Positions 1-10,469 are shown, counted from the stretch's first letter. The stretch: DNA of 64,000 nt from Flavobacterium ginsengisoli (GCF_029625315.1 NZ_CP121110.1:372001-436000), one strand, 5' to 3'. The notes: generated by a model from the letters alone, not told the origin. Program-made: numbers and translations.

Positions 1-1831
1 TGGAATGAAAGGAATTATTTTGGTTGCCAAACATCATGACGGTTTCTGTTTATGGCCTTCAGCTTATACAGAACGTTCTGTAAAAAATTCTCCGTGGGAA
101 AATGGAAAAGGAGATTTGGTAAAAGAACTGGCTGCTGCCTGTAAAGAATACGATTTAAAATTAGGATTATATCTTTCTCCTTGGGATAGAAATCATCCAC
201 AATACGGCAAACCAGAATATATATCGTATTTCAGAAATCAGTTAAAAGAATTATTGACGAATTATGGAGACGTTTTCGAAATGTGGTTTGACGGAGCAAA
301 TGGCGGAGACGGTTATTATGGTGGTGCAAACGAAACTAGAAAAATCAATTCTTTGACTTATTATAATTGGGATGAAACGTATAAGCTAATTTACGATATC
401 GCGCCAAAAACGCTAGTTTGGGGAGTTGGACCATCTGAAGCAAGATGGATTGGAAATGAAGAAGGACGCGCAGGAAAAACGAATTGGTCGTTACTTCGTC
501 AGAAAGATGAATTGGCTGGAAAAGTACATTACTCTGAGTTTATGTCTGGGCATGAAGATGGAGAAAAATGGGTTCCTGGCGAAGCCGATGTTTCCATTAG
601 ACCAGGATGGTTTTATCATTCAGTAGAAGACGATAAAGTGCGTTCGCTTGACGAAATGGTCGATATTTATTATGAATCGATTGGACGAAATGCGACTTTA
701 TTATTAAATCTTCCAGTTGATACGCGTGGTTTAGTTCATGAAAATGACGAAGCAAGATTGAAAGAATTGGTTGCCACAATTAAAGCCGATTTCAAAAAAG
801 AACTATTGGCAGGAACTCAGGTTCAAGCTTCAAATATTCGTGCAAACGATTCTAATTTTGGTCCGCAGAATGTTATTGACGGAAATAAAAATACGTATTG
901 GGCAACTGACGATAAAGTGAAACAAGCTACAGTTGAATTTACGTTTAAAAAGCCAACTGCAATCAATAGAGTTTTGCTTCAAGAATATATTAAACTTGGA
1001 CAGCGTGTAAAAGCATTTTCGGTAGAAGCAAAAGTTGACGGACAATGGAAAACAATCGCCAACGAAACGACAATTGGCTACAAAAGGATTTTACGTTTAG
1101 ATCGCGTTACGGCTTCTGCACTTAGAATAAATATTCTGGATGCAAAAGCAGGATTTGTAATTAGTGCAATTGAGGCATATAATGCGCCAACTTTTGTAAA
1201 AGAACCTCAAATTCTTCGTGATAAAAATGGCTTGGTTACGATTAAATCGGAAGAAGGAAATGCAGTTTATTATTCGCTTGACGGAAAAAATCCTTCAGAA
1301 AAAAGTACTTTATACAAAACTCCATTCGTATATAATAAAGCAGTAGAAATAAAAGCTATTTCGAGAAATACAAAAGAGAAAATTAATAGCGCGGTAAAAA
1401 CAGCTAAATATGGTGTTTCTAAAGAGAAATGGAGAGTGATTTCTATTTCAAGCGGAGACAATAAATCGGTTGAACGAATTATTGATGGCGATGCGAATAC
1501 CGATTGGGCTTTTGGAAACAATGAAAATAAATTGCCGCAGGTAGTCATTATTGATATGGGCGAATTGCATACGATAAATGGCTTTACTTATACGCCACAG
1601 CAAGTTGGAAATAATTTGAATTTGATTTCGAATTACGAATTCTATACGAGCGAAGATAATATTACTTGGACGAAACAATCTGAGGGAGAATTCTCCAATA
1701 TCAAACATAATCCAATTGAACAGCTTAAGAGTTTTACTGCGGTAAAAGCTAGATTTTTAAGATTTGTTGCCACAGCAGCTGTTGGGAAAACACAAACAGT
1801 TTCGATAGCCGAAATAGGTGTTGTGGAATAA
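1..1831 (+). CDS. alpha-L-fucosidase, GH29 (5' end outside window)
   Basis: This is the C-terminal part of a GH29 fucosidase, which removes terminal alpha-linked fucose from glycans outside the cytoplasm. The gene is already open at the window edge (codons in phase from base 2), so the signal peptide and first barrel strands are missing. Counting from the first visible Met at base 5, KHHDGF near residues 9-14 is a family barrel motif and WFDG at 94-97 carries the expected Asp nucleophile, D96. LLLNLPVDTRGLVHE resembles the subfamily of alpha-1,3/4-fucosidases. Behind the barrel lie an F5/8 type C (CBM32-like) domain at about 270-385, a chitobiase C-terminal-like domain at about 405-470 and a second F5/8 type C domain to the end. 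The accessory domains suggest binding of complex host-type glycans. Linkage specificity is inferred. Confidence 0.9.
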   Translation, partial: GMKGIILVAKHHDGFCLWPSAYTERSVKNSPWENGKGDLVKELAAACKEYDLKLGLYLSPWDRNHPQYGKPEYISYFRNQLKELLTNYGDVFEMWFDGANGGDGYYGGANETRKINSLTYYNWDETYKLIYDIAPKTLVWGVGPSEARWIGNEEGRAGKTNWSLLRQKDELAGKVHYSEFMSGHEDGEKWVPGEADVSIRPGWFYHSVEDDKVRSLDEMVDIYYESIGRNATLLLNLPVDTRGLVHENDEARLKELVATIKADFKKELLAGTQVQASNIRANDSNFGPQNVIDGNKNTYWATDDKVKQATVEFTFKKPTAINRVLLQEYIKLGQRVKAFSVEAKVDGQWKTIANETTIGYKRILRLDRVTASALRINILDAKAGFVISAIEAYNAPTFVKEPQILRDKNGLVTIKSEEGNAVYYSLDGKNPSEKSTLYKTPFVYNKAVEIKAISRNTKEKINSAVKTAKYGVSKEKWRVISISSGDNKSVERIIDGDANTDWAFGNNENKLPQVVIIDMGELHTINGFTYTPQQVGNNLNLISNYEFYTSEDNITWTKQSEGEFSNIKHNPIEQLKSFTAVKARFLRFVATAAVGKTQTVSIAEIGVVE

Positions 1832-2043
1832 AAGTCCTTTTTTTGGAAAAAAAGTTGTTTTAAAAAGAGCCGATATTGTAATTGTATATTATTTCTATAA
1901 ATATTAAGCTTCCCGAAGCTTATAAAAAAAGGAGTTGCTTTTTTGAAACTGTCCTATTTTGTCTTTTGCCGAAGCTTAGCCGTTATTAGTCGAATTTTTA
2001 GTACAAGCGGATAATATAATTCTACTTTTATCTTAATAATTAA

Positions 2044-3969
2044 ATGGCAAGGCAAATGATTAAAGAAGATATTGGTTTTAGAGAAGCAGGAAAATTTGAA
2101 GAAACACGTTTTGAGAAAATTCACAATGTTATTTTCGAATCGTCGCAAGAAGCTTCTTTATTGGTAGCGCAGGAAATTGCCAATTTAATTCAGAGAAAAA
2201 ATGAGCTAAACGAGCCTTGTGTTTTAGGTTTGGCTACGGGTTCTTCGCCAATTAAGGTTTATGAAGAATTAGTTAGAATGCATAAAGAGGAAGGTCTGAG
2301 TTTTGAGAACGTTGTGACTTTCAATTTAGATGAATATTATCCGATGGATAAAAATGATATTCAGAGCTATTATCATTTTATGCACGAACATTTGTTCAAT
2401 CATGTAAACATTCCTTCTGAAAATATCAATATTCCTGATGGACAGGTGAGCGCCGAAGAATTACAGCAATATTGCATTGATTACGAGATGAAAATTATCT
2501 CTTATGGAGGTTTAGATTTTCAGCTTTTAGGAATCGGTAGAACGGGGCATATTGGGTTTAATGAACCTGGTTCGCACGTGAATTCGGGAACTAGAAGCAT
2601 TACTCTGGATCATATCACGAGAGTTGATGCGGCTTCTTCTTTTTTAGGAATAGATAATGTTCCGAGAAAAGCCATTACAATGGGAATTGGAACCGTTAGA
2701 AACGCAAAAAGAATCGTTTTACTTGGCTGGGGAATCAGCAAAGCAGGAATTATAAAAAACACAATCGAAGGAGAAGTTTCTTCGCACGTTCCAGCTACGT
2801 ATTTGCAAGAGCATAACAACACAACATTTGTTCTAGATACAGAAGCTTCGTCTGAATTGACAAGAGTTAAAACGCCTTGGCTGGTTAAGTCTTGTGTTTG
2901 GACAGATGAATTAAAATTAAAAGCGGTGGCTTGGTTAAGTGAGTTAACGAAGAAACCTTTCCTGAAACTGACGGATAAAGATTATAACGACAACGGTATG
3001 TCGAGTCTTTTGACGGAAGAAGGAACTGCATACGATTTGAACATTAAAATGTTTAATAAAATGCGGCAAACCATCACTGGATGGCCGGGCGGAAAACCCA
3101 ATGCAGATGATACTTATAGACCGGAGCGTTCCACGCCGGAGAGAAAAAGAATTATCATTTTCAGCCCGCACCCAGACGATGATGTGATTTCTATGGGAGG
3201 AACTTTTGACCGTTTGGTAGAGCAAGGTCATGAAGTTCATGTAGCCTATCAGACTTCTGGAAATATTGCAGTTTCAGATGTTGAAGCTTTGAAGTTTGCT
3301 GAAATTTCAAAAGCATTACATCCAGATTCTAGAATGTCGGACAAAATAATTGACTTTCTTCAGAACAGAACAGGAAATGAAATCGATTCACTAGAAGTTA
3401 GAAAGTTAAAAGGATTAATAAGAAGAAGCGAATCTTTTGGAGCAACACGTTACATTGGTTTGCCAGATTCTAACGTAAACTTTTTAGATCTTCCGTTTTA
3501 CGAAACTGGCACGGTTAAAAAGAATAATCTTTCGGATGCAGATATCAACATTATGTGTGATATTATAGAAAGAATAAAACCGCATCAAATTTATGCCGCA
3601 GGAGATTTGGCAGATCCGCACGGAACTCATAAAGTGTGTTTAGACAGTTTGTTTGAAGCTTTAAAAAGACTAAAACATAACAGCTTTATGGACGATTGTT
3701 GGGTTTGGCTTTACAGAGGCGCTTGGCATGAATGGGAATCGTACCAAATTGACATGGCAGTACCAATGAGTCCTGATCAGGTTTTAAAGAAACGACATGC
3801 TATTTTTTATCATCAGTCTCAAAAAGACGGCGTTATGTTTCAAGGTGATGACAGCAGGGAGTTTTGGGTGCGAGTTGAAGACAGAAACAGATTGACTGCA
3901 GAAAAATATCACAGCTTAGGATTAGCAGATTACTCGGCTATCGAGGCGTTTAAGCGTTATCATTTCTAA
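2044..3969 (+). CDS. nagB: glucosamine-6-phosphate deaminase NagB fused to a PIG-L/LmbE deacetylase domain
   Basis: The N-terminal half (about residues 25-290) is a NagB/SIS-type sugar-phosphate isomerase-deaminase, with LGLATGSSPIKVYEEL, FNLDEYYP and GIGRTGHIGFNEPGS, the motifs around the sugar-phosphate and catalytic Asp/His/Glu. It would turn glucosamine-6-phosphate into fructose-6-phosphate and ammonia. The C-terminal part (about 360-560) is a PIG-L/LmbE-type zinc deacetylase fold: HPDDD at 376-380 and PHGTH near 530 are the metal-binding pattern. Both domains are in one 641-residue frame without a signal peptide, so the protein is cytoplasmic. Such two-domain NagB-like proteins are known in Bacteroidota (for example annotated as BT_0258-like). 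Whether the PIG-L domain supplies N-acetylglucosamine-phosphate deacetylation is my inference; no nagA is seen in the window. It fits the GlcNAc-releasing enzymes nearby. Confidence 0.88.
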   Translation: MARQMIKEDIGFREAGKFEETRFEKIHNVIFESSQEASLLVAQEIANLIQRKNELNEPCVLGLATGSSPIKVYEELVRMHKEEGLSFENVVTFNLDEYYPMDKNDIQSYYHFMHEHLFNHVNIPSENINIPDGQVSAEELQQYCIDYEMKIISYGGLDFQLLGIGRTGHIGFNEPGSHVNSGTRSITLDHITRVDAASSFLGIDNVPRKAITMGIGTVRNAKRIVLLGWGISKAGIIKNTIEGEVSSHVPATYLQEHNNTTFVLDTEASSELTRVKTPWLVKSCVWTDELKLKAVAWLSELTKKPFLKLTDKDYNDNGMSSLLTEEGTAYDLNIKMFNKMRQTITGWPGGKPNADDTYRPERSTPERKRIIIFSPHPDDDVISMGGTFDRLVEQGHEVHVAYQTSGNIAVSDVEALKFAEISKALHPDSRMSDKIIDFLQNRTGNEIDSLEVRKLKGLIRRSESFGATRYIGLPDSNVNFLDLPFYETGTVKKNNLSDADINIMCDIIERIKPHQIYAAGDLADPHGTHKVCLDSLFEALKRLKHNSFMDDCWVWLYRGAWHEWESYQIDMAVPMSPDQVLKKRHAIFYHQSQKDGVMFQGDDSREFWVRVEDRNRLTAEKYHSLGLADYSAIEAFKRYHF

Positions 3970-4039
3970 GTGCTTTTGCAGCAATAAAGATAATAGACTA
4001 TTTCATGGTTTATTTTGGTTAGTTACCTATAATTGAGAG

Positions 4040-4074
4040 AAAATGCGGTCGTGGTTGGCCGCATTTTCGTTTTT
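4040..4074 (+). terminator. intrinsic terminator after nagB
   Basis: AAAATGCGG (4040-4048) pairs with CCGCATTTT (4059-4067), and the arm is followed by CGTTTTTT. It lies 70 bases past the nagB stop and should end nagB transcription. Confidence 0.75.
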
Positions 4075-4109
4075 TATAGTTTTGTTTTTTTAACCGAAAA
4101 GTTTTTTTA

Positions 4110-4295
4110 CCGCAAAGAGCGCTAAGATTTACGCAAAGGTCGCCAAGATTTTATTTTTACGTTGTTTGAAAATTGAGCATAAAAAAGTTCGCAAAGCTTA
4201 ACGAATAGCTTTGCGAACTTTTTGATTCTCTTTTCTTTATCAACTAGCTTAAAAAAACTTAGCGAACTTTGCGTAAATCTTAGCGTGCTTTGCGG
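4110..4295. repeat. inverted 29-base intergenic repeat with central hairpin
   Basis: A 29-base sequence beginning CCGCAAAGAGCGCTAAG (4110-4138) recurs in inverted orientation at 4267-4295 with one mismatch pair. Between them a perfect 17-base stem (4182-4198 with 4207-4223, loop TAACGAAT) would end both the nagB and the response regulator transcripts. Related CGCTAAG/CGCAAAG fragments occur at about 39880-39905 and 48950-48985, so this is a dispersed intergenic repeat family. It occupies most of the 334-base gap between nagB and the regulator gene; no gene is seen there. Confidence 0.75.
4182..4223. terminator. bidirectional hairpin between convergent nagB and LytTR regulator
   Basis: The stem AAAAAGTTCGCAAAGCT (4182-4198) pairs perfectly with 4207-4223 over an 8-base loop. 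A-run and T-run flanks make it a terminator on both strands, placed between convergent genes. Confidence 0.8.
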
Positions 4296-4303
4296 TTAAA
4301 CCT

Positions 4304-5017
4304 TTATATAGATGAATTAAGGATTTTCTGTTTTACTTCATCAATATAAGATCTTCCGATAACGTAACGAAGTCCTTCGATTTCGATGCTATTTCCTTCT
4401 ACAGCATCAATTTTATCAATTGCAATTGTGTAGGATCGATGTATTCTAATAAAATCTCTTTCTGGCAGTAATCCTGTAAAATCTGATAAAGTACTGTGAA
4501 TTATGAATTTACCAGAAGTTGTACTGATTTTTAAATAATCTTTTAAACTTTCGATAACTAGAATTTCGTTCAAGAAAATCTTTTTCATTTTTTTCTTGTC
4601 GATTTTCACGAAAATAAAAGGATTCTCTTTACTATTTTCCTGTGGTGTTTTAGTGGTATTATTAAGGCGTTTGTTGATCTTGTTTACCGCTTTCATTAGT
4701 CTCGGAAACTCAATTGGTTTTACCAAATAATCTAAAACATCAAGCTCATACGTTTCAATTGCGAACTGATCGTAAGCACTTGTGATAATAAGTAAAGGAG
4801 GGTTTTCTAAACTTTTAATAAAATTAATACCATCCAAAACAGGCATGTTAATGTCTAGAAAAATTACATCTATAGTATTGTTTTTTAAGAAATTTAATCC
4901 TTCAATAGAATTACTAAAAGTATTTACTAATTCTAAATCTTCAATCTGTTCAATATAATTTTTAATAACGTTTATTGCCAATGGCTCATCATCGATAATT
5001 AAACACTTTATTTTCAT
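4304..5017 (-). CDS. LytTR-family response regulator
   Basis: A 237-residue regulator with a receiver domain at about 1-120 and a LytTR DNA-binding domain at about 140-235. The acidic pocket (IIDDEP at 7-12) and the phosphorylation site D55 in FLDINMP are intact, and K105 in YLVKP is the conserved lysine. The C-terminal part holds the typical LytTR strand FIRIHRSYTIAIDKID. It sits 70 bases downstream of the sensor kinase gene in the same orientation, so the two form a two-component system. No other regulator (HTCS, SARP-like or ECF/anti-sigma pair) lies beside the SusC/SusD genes, so this pair may control part of the glycan locus. That role is inferred from position only. Confidence 0.93.
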   Translation of the reverse strand: MKIKCLIIDDEPLAINVIKNYIEQIEDLELVNTFSNSIEGLNFLKNNTIDVIFLDINMPVLDGINFIKSLENPPLLIITSAYDQFAIETYELDVLDYLVKPIEFPRLMKAVNKINKRLNNTTKTPQENSKENPFIFVKIDKKKMKKIFLNEILVIESLKDYLKISTTSGKFIIHSTLSDFTGLLPERDFIRIHRSYTIAIDKIDAVEGNSIEIEGLRYVIGRSYIDEVKQKILNSSI

Positions 5018-5087
5018 TTGTACTGTTATTTTTGGCCGGTATGTGATTTTTTGTAGGTATAGTTTTCTAAACTTATAAAAGGCGGGG

Positions 5088-6146
5088 TCAAGTAACTTTT
5101 ATAACTAGTTTAACGACAAAAATATTCTTTTTATTTTTAAATGAAAGCTTATAGTCACTTTTATTATATCCTAATTCGAGTCTTTTCTTTACGTTTTCAA
5201 TACCTATACCACTTGACTTGTTAAAATTATCTTTATGTACGGTAAATTCGGGCATTGGGTTTGAAATTGTGAAATATAAATAATCTCCTTTTACTTTAAA
5301 GTTAATGTCAATTACAACATTACCAGTGTTTTTGTTTACTCCGTGTTTAAAAGCGTTTTCGACAAAAGTCAAAAGCAATACCGGTGAGATTTCTTTATCA
5401 TGAATATCTCCAGAAATATACATGTTAACTTCAAGGCGTTCTCCATTTCTAATTCTTTCCAAATCCAGATAATTCTGAATGCACATAATTTCATTTTCTA
5501 AAGTCTGCTTTTTGCCTTTTGTTTCATAAAGCATGTATCGCATCAATTCAGAAAGTTTTAAAACGATCTTTGGTGTTTTGTTTGATTTTTCTACCGAAAG
5601 CGAATAAATATTATTTAAGGTATTAAAGAAGAAATGTGGAGAAATCTGCGATTTTAAAAACAATAATTCGGTTTCTAGTTGAGATTTTTCTAAATCGGTA
5701 ACACGTCTTTGCTCTTTTAAGAAATCCAAAGTAATTTTAATTGCTGTAACAAATGTCATTACATACAATTCGCCCATCATCATGTCTATCGTGTAATTGA
5801 GCGTAAGCGTGTTGATGGTCTGTGGACCTTCTGGCCAGACATTGTGTGTAATTAGCAAATAAGTGAGATTAAATTTTAAAACCACCATTATAAAAATAGC
5901 GGACAATACGGTTACTATATATAGGAAGTATTTTTTACGGTAAACCAAATAGGGCATTAAAACCAAAATATTCAGATAACATAATGCCATGTGAATAGGA
6001 AATCCGAGTAAAGTAGTTTTTAAAGAGTAAACGTAATCGTTAAAATAGCTTCCCCATCGGAATGTATTAAACACAAAATACGTCAGCCAAAAGTAAACAT
6101 GATAACGTATAGGTAAACTATAAGGTTTGCTGGAGTTGAAAATCAT
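5088..6146 (-). CDS. LytS/YehU-type sensor histidine kinase
   Basis: A 352-residue membrane sensor kinase. Four hydrophobic helices fill about residues 15-145, followed by a coiled linker and the His_kinase domain: the phospho-acceptor His is H171 in SQISPHFFFNTLNNI. The ATPase part has PVLLLTFVENAFKHG (N-box) and SSGIGIENVKKRL (G-box). There is no obvious extracellular sensor domain, so the signal is probably sensed in or near the membrane. It is divergent from the GH92 gene at 6277 with a 130-base shared upstream region and is transcribed with the LytTR regulator, its likely partner. Confidence 0.92.
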   Translation of the reverse strand: MIFNSSKPYSLPIRYHVYFWLTYFVFNTFRWGSYFNDYVYSLKTTLLGFPIHMALCYLNILVLMPYLVYRKKYFLYIVTVLSAIFIMVVLKFNLTYLLITHNVWPEGPQTINTLTLNYTIDMMMGELYVMTFVTAIKITLDFLKEQRRVTDLEKSQLETELLFLKSQISPHFFFNTLNNIYSLSVEKSNKTPKIVLKLSELMRYMLYETKGKKQTLENEIMCIQNYLDLERIRNGERLEVNMYISGDIHDKEISPVLLLTFVENAFKHGVNKNTGNVVIDINFKVKGDYLYFTISNPMPEFTVHKDNFNKSSGIGIENVKKRLELGYNKSDYKLSFKNKKNIFVVKLVIKVT

Positions 6147-6276
6147 AATCGTAGAAAAGAATGTCGTTTGTTACTATTTTTTGATGTTTAGAGCTGTTTA
6201 AATGTCGTCCGTCTAAAAATATTTTGGTAAAAGTTGAATTTGTATAAATTTAAAGTTAAATTAATATTGTTTTGAT

Positions 6277-8514
6277 ATGAGGAAAATTACGCCGCTTTCT
6301 CTGACGGTAATTTTTACTGCAAGTTGCAAAATAAATGTAGATAAAAATAAACATCCGCAAAGTTTTGCAACAAATTATGTTGATCCTTTTATAGGTACTG
6401 GAGGCCACGGACATACATATCCTGGCGCAACAGTTCCGTTTGGGATGCTTCAAGTGAGTCCAGATAATGGAATTTCTAGTTGGGACTGGTGTTCGGGCTA
6501 TCATTATTCGGACTCCATAGTTTCTGGATTTAGTCATTTACATTTAAGCGGGACAGGAATCGGTGATTTGGCTGATATTTTATTTATGCCGACAGACAAA
6601 AAGTTAGACTTAACCGCCAAAGCCGCTTCACGCGATTTCTTACCGTATAAATCAAAATATAATCATGTTAACGAAAAAGCAATACCGGGTTATTACCAAG
6701 TTTTTCTTGAAGATCCTAAAATCAATGTAGAATTAACTTCTACACAAAGAACCGCATACCATAAGTATACCTATAATAATAACGACACACAATCTGTTGT
6801 TGTCGACTTAGGTTTTGCTATTAATTGGGACAAAGCAACAAAAACAGCTATTACAGTTGAAGATGCAAATACTATTAGCGGTTACCGTTATAGTACAGGT
6901 TGGGCAAAAAATCAGAAAGTATTTTTTGTAGCAAAATTTTCTAAGCCAATTATTGAATCTATTATTACGGCAGATAAAAAAGTAGTCTCAGGGAAAAGCG
7001 CTGAAGGCGAAAATACTGCTCTTCAATTATTTTTCGATCCTAAAAACTCTAAAGAATTAGGCGTAAAAGTGGCGCTTTCTTCTGTAAGTATCGCTAATGC
7101 GAAAGATAATCTAGAAGAGAACAAAGAATTTGAGAAAGTAAAAACAGACGCTTCTGCAGTTTGGAACAAAGCTTTAAGCAAAATTACAGTTGAAACTCCA
7201 GTCGATTCTCTAAAAACTATTTTCTATACGGCTTTATACCATGCTCAAGTTGCTCCAGTAACGTACAGTGATAAAAACGGACAATTTAGAACGGAGGATG
7301 ATAAAATTGTAACTTCAAAAAATTACACAGCTTATTCCACCTTATCTCTTTGGGATACGTTTAGAGCTGAAAATCCGCTGCTAACTATTTTAGATCCGAG
7401 TAGGGTTTCAGATATGGTGAATTCGATGTTAGCGTACTACGAAACCAAAAAGATACTTCCGGTTTGGACTTTATATGCAAATGAAACCAATACAATGACA
7501 GGATATCACTCGATTCCGGTTATTGTTGATGCTTATTTAAAAGGTATTAAAGGTTTTGATGCTGAAAAGGCTTTTGAAGCAATGAAAGCAACAATGATGC
7601 AAGACGAACGCGGATTGAACTTCTACAAAAAATACGGATACATTCCTTACAATTTATTAGACGAATCAGTTACAATCACTTTAGAATATGCTTATGATGA
7701 TTGGTGCGTGGCTCAAATGGCGAAAGCTTTAGGAAAACAAACAGATTATGAGTTTTTCTCTAAACGTTCAAAAGCTTACGAATATTTATTTGATGCCAAA
7801 TCTGGTTTCATGAGAGGAAAATCTGAAGATGGAAAATCTTGGAACGAACCTTTCGACCCAAAACACTCTAATCATAGAGAACACACAGATTATACTGAAG
7901 GAAATGCTTGGCAACACAGCTGGTTTGTGCCTCATAACGTTGACAATTTTATTAAACTTCATGGCGGAAATGCCACTTTCACAAAACGTTTAGAACAGTT
8001 ATTCACAGAGAGTTCTGAAATTACTGGAAACAATGTTTCAGCAGATATTTCTGGTTTAATCGGACAATATGCACACGGAAACGAGCCAAGCCACCACATT
8101 GCTTATATGTTCAACCATGCAGGTCAGCCTTGGAGAACGCAATATTGGGTTCGTCATATTTTGGACACACAATATAATACCACAGCAAATGGTTTGAGCG
8201 GAAACGAAGATTGCGGACAAATGTCGGCTTGGTATGTATTTAGTTCAATGGGATTATATCCAATGAACCCAGCTTCGGGAGAATACGAAATTGGAAGTCC
8301 GATTTTTGAGAAATCGACCTTAAATCTTCCAAACGGAAAAACTTTTGTGATTGAGGCAGAAAATGTTTCAGACAAAAACTTCTATATCCAATCGGCTACT
8401 TTAAACGGAAAAACATTTAATAAAACAGCCATTTCTCACCAAGAAATGCAAAAAGGCGGTGTACTTCATTTTGTAATGGGGGCACAGCCAAACCAAAATT
8501 GGGGTCTAAACTAA
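6277..8514 (+). CDS. GH92 alpha-mannosidase lipoprotein
   Basis: A 745-residue GH92 exo-acting alpha-mannosidase, a calcium-dependent inverting family that trims mannose from N-glycans. The family signature starts at YVDPFIGTGGHGHTYPGA, continues with SLWDTFRAENPLLT and EGNAWQHSWFVPHNV, and ends with GNEDCGQMSAWYVFSSMG, around the catalytic acid and base region. The N-terminus is short and hydrophobic and ends at TASC (C17), a permissive lipobox, so it is probably an outer-membrane or periplasmic lipoprotein. It begins an apparent run of co-directional genes: the symporter follows after 22 bases and the GH130 gene after it. A second, more distant GH92 gene is at 20899, which suggests different mannose linkages for the two. 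Confidence 0.93.
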   Translation: MRKITPLSLTVIFTASCKINVDKNKHPQSFATNYVDPFIGTGGHGHTYPGATVPFGMLQVSPDNGISSWDWCSGYHYSDSIVSGFSHLHLSGTGIGDLADILFMPTDKKLDLTAKAASRDFLPYKSKYNHVNEKAIPGYYQVFLEDPKINVELTSTQRTAYHKYTYNNNDTQSVVVDLGFAINWDKATKTAITVEDANTISGYRYSTGWAKNQKVFFVAKFSKPIIESIITADKKVVSGKSAEGENTALQLFFDPKNSKELGVKVALSSVSIANAKDNLEENKEFEKVKTDASAVWNKALSKITVETPVDSLKTIFYTALYHAQVAPVTYSDKNGQFRTEDDKIVTSKNYTAYSTLSLWDTFRAENPLLTILDPSRVSDMVNSMLAYYETKKILPVWTLYANETNTMTGYHSIPVIVDAYLKGIKGFDAEKAFEAMKATMMQDERGLNFYKKYGYIPYNLLDESVTITLEYAYDDWCVAQMAKALGKQTDYEFFSKRSKAYEYLFDAKSGFMRGKSEDGKSWNEPFDPKHSNHREHTDYTEGNAWQHSWFVPHNVDNFIKLHGGNATFTKRLEQLFTESSEITGNNVSADISGLIGQYAHGNEPSHHIAYMFNHAGQPWRTQYWVRHILDTQYNTTANGLSGNEDCGQMSAWYVFSSMGLYPMNPASGEYEIGSPIFEKSTLNLPNGKTFVIEAENVSDKNFYIQSATLNGKTFNKTAISHQEMQKGGVLHFVMGAQPNQNWGLN

Positions 8515-8536
8515 CTAATTCAAAATAAATAATTTA

Positions 8537-10415
8537 ATGAACATTATTGACGTATCAATCATTTTAATCTATATCGTACTCTCGGTCGGTATCGGAATCT
8601 GGATTTCAAGAAAAGCATCAAAAGGACTTGATGATTATTTCCTTGGAGGGAAATCAATCAAATGGTATTTCTTAGGATTGAGCAATGGCTCAGGAATGTT
8701 TGATGTTTCAGGAACTTCCTGGATGATTGGAGTTTTATTTTTATATGGCGTAAAAAGTTTCATGTTTATGTGGCTTTGGCCAATCTGGAATCAGATTTTT
8801 GTCATGATGTTTCTCGCAGTCTGGATTAGAAGATCAAAAGTAATGACGGGATCTGAATGGATTTTAACTCGTTTTGGAAGCGACAAAGCTGGAAAAGCAT
8901 CGCATATTATTGTAGCTATTTTTGCTATTATTTCTACAATTGGTTTCATCGCTTATTTCTTTGTTGGAATCGGAAAATTTGTAACCATCATTCTTCCTTG
9001 GGATTTAACAGTTCACATGAATGGTTCTGTTTTCTTAACATCAGAACAAGCTTATGCTTTGTTAATCATTTTCTTGACTACCATTTATACCGTTAAAGGC
9101 GGAATGTTTTCTGTAGTTGCAACAGAAGTAGTACAATATATTATTATGATTGTTGCCGGAGTTTTAATCGCTGGTTATGCATTCATCAATTATACAGATA
9201 TTCAAATCAATTCGGTTATTACGCCAGAATGGAAAAATGTTTTCTTCGGATGGGAATTTGAAACGCAATGGAGCGATAAATTCGAAACTTTCAACAGATT
9301 AATTGATACTGAAGGTTACAAAATGTTCGGCGCTTTTATTGGAATGACTTTATTCAAAGGATTTTTTGCGAGTGTTGCAGGACCAACTCCAAGTTACGAT
9401 TTACAAAGAGTTCTTTCTACGAAATCGGTAAAAGAAGCGGCTTACATGAGTGGTTTTACCAACTTGATTTTATTCATTCCGAGGTATTTATTAATCACAG
9501 GAATTGTAGTTATTGCCTTAGTAAATTTAGCTCCAGAATTAAACGCAAACGTTAATCTAACAGGAGCAGATTTAGAATTATTGATGCCAAAAGTTGTAAA
9601 TCTTTATATCCCAGTTGGAATTAAAGGAATTCTTTTAGCAGGATTATTAGCCGCTTTCATGTCTGGATTCTCAGCCTTCGTAAATGCAGGTCCAGCGTAT
9701 ATTGTAAATGATATTTATAAAAAGTATTTCAAACCTGTTGCTTCAAACAAACACTATATTAAAGTAAGTCAGATTTCTTCTTTCTTGGTTGTTGGTCTTG
9801 GAGTTTTCATGGGATTCTTTGCAGATTCTATCAACTCATTAACACTTTGGATTACAAGTGCTTTATACGGAGGTTACGTTGCAAGCAAACTTCCTAAAAT
9901 GGATTTGGTGGCGTTTCAACGGATGGGGGTATTTCTGGGGAATGGTCGGCGGATTAATTGCGACTTCTCTTCAATTCATTTTAGATCAAAACAAAGGAAA
10001 TTTAGCAGCGGGGACATTCTTGCATGATCTTTCGCAAGTGCCATCAATTTACTTATTCCCATTAATTTTCGGAATGTCAATATTAGGTTGTCTTTTGGGA
10101 ACTTACTTAAGCAAACCAACAGATATAGAAGTACTGAAATCTTTCTATACAAACGTTAGACCTTGGGGATTCTGGGGGCCAGTTTACAAACAATTGAAAG
10201 CGGAAGATCAATCTTTCCAAAAAAATAATGATTTCTATCTTGATATGATGAATTGTGTAATTGGAATTGTATGGCAGTCAAGTATGATTCTGCTTCCAAT
10301 TTATTTCATTATAAGAGATTATCCGAAGGCGGGTGTTGCTTTAGCAGTGTTTTTAGTGACGACTACGGTGTTGAAGTTTACTTGGCTGGATAGAGTTCGT
10401 AAGATAGAAGAATAA
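8537..10415 (+). CDS. sodium:solute symporter (SSS family), frame interrupted near 9884
   Basis: A SSS/SLC5-type sodium-coupled sugar symporter with about 14 hydrophobic segments, beginning IIDVSIILIYIVLSVGIGIW; DDYFLGGKSIKWYFLGLSNGSG is the usual entry motif. The first frame runs to about 9884 and the continuation (KWIWWRFNGWGYFWGM onward) is one base out of phase. Removing one A from GCAAGC at 9881-9886 gives GCAGC and restores one protein of about 625 residues. I treat the break as a likely sequence error. It lies directly between the GH92 gene and the GH130 phosphorylase, so it is probably the inner-membrane importer for mannose or Man-GlcNAc products. The substrate is inferred from context. 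Confidence 0.88.
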
Positions 10416-10425
10416 TACGTGTAGC

Positions 10426-10458
10426 AACTTTGTCAAAGTTTCAAACTTTGACAAAGTT
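10426..10458 (+). terminator. hairpin after symporter gene
   Basis: AACTTTGTCAAAGTT (10426-10440) pairs perfectly with 10444-10458 over a TCA loop. It begins 10 bases past the symporter stop codon. The T-tail is short, so it may act as a partial terminator or as an mRNA end stabiliser. Confidence 0.6.
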
Positions 10459-10469
10459 TTACCATACAG

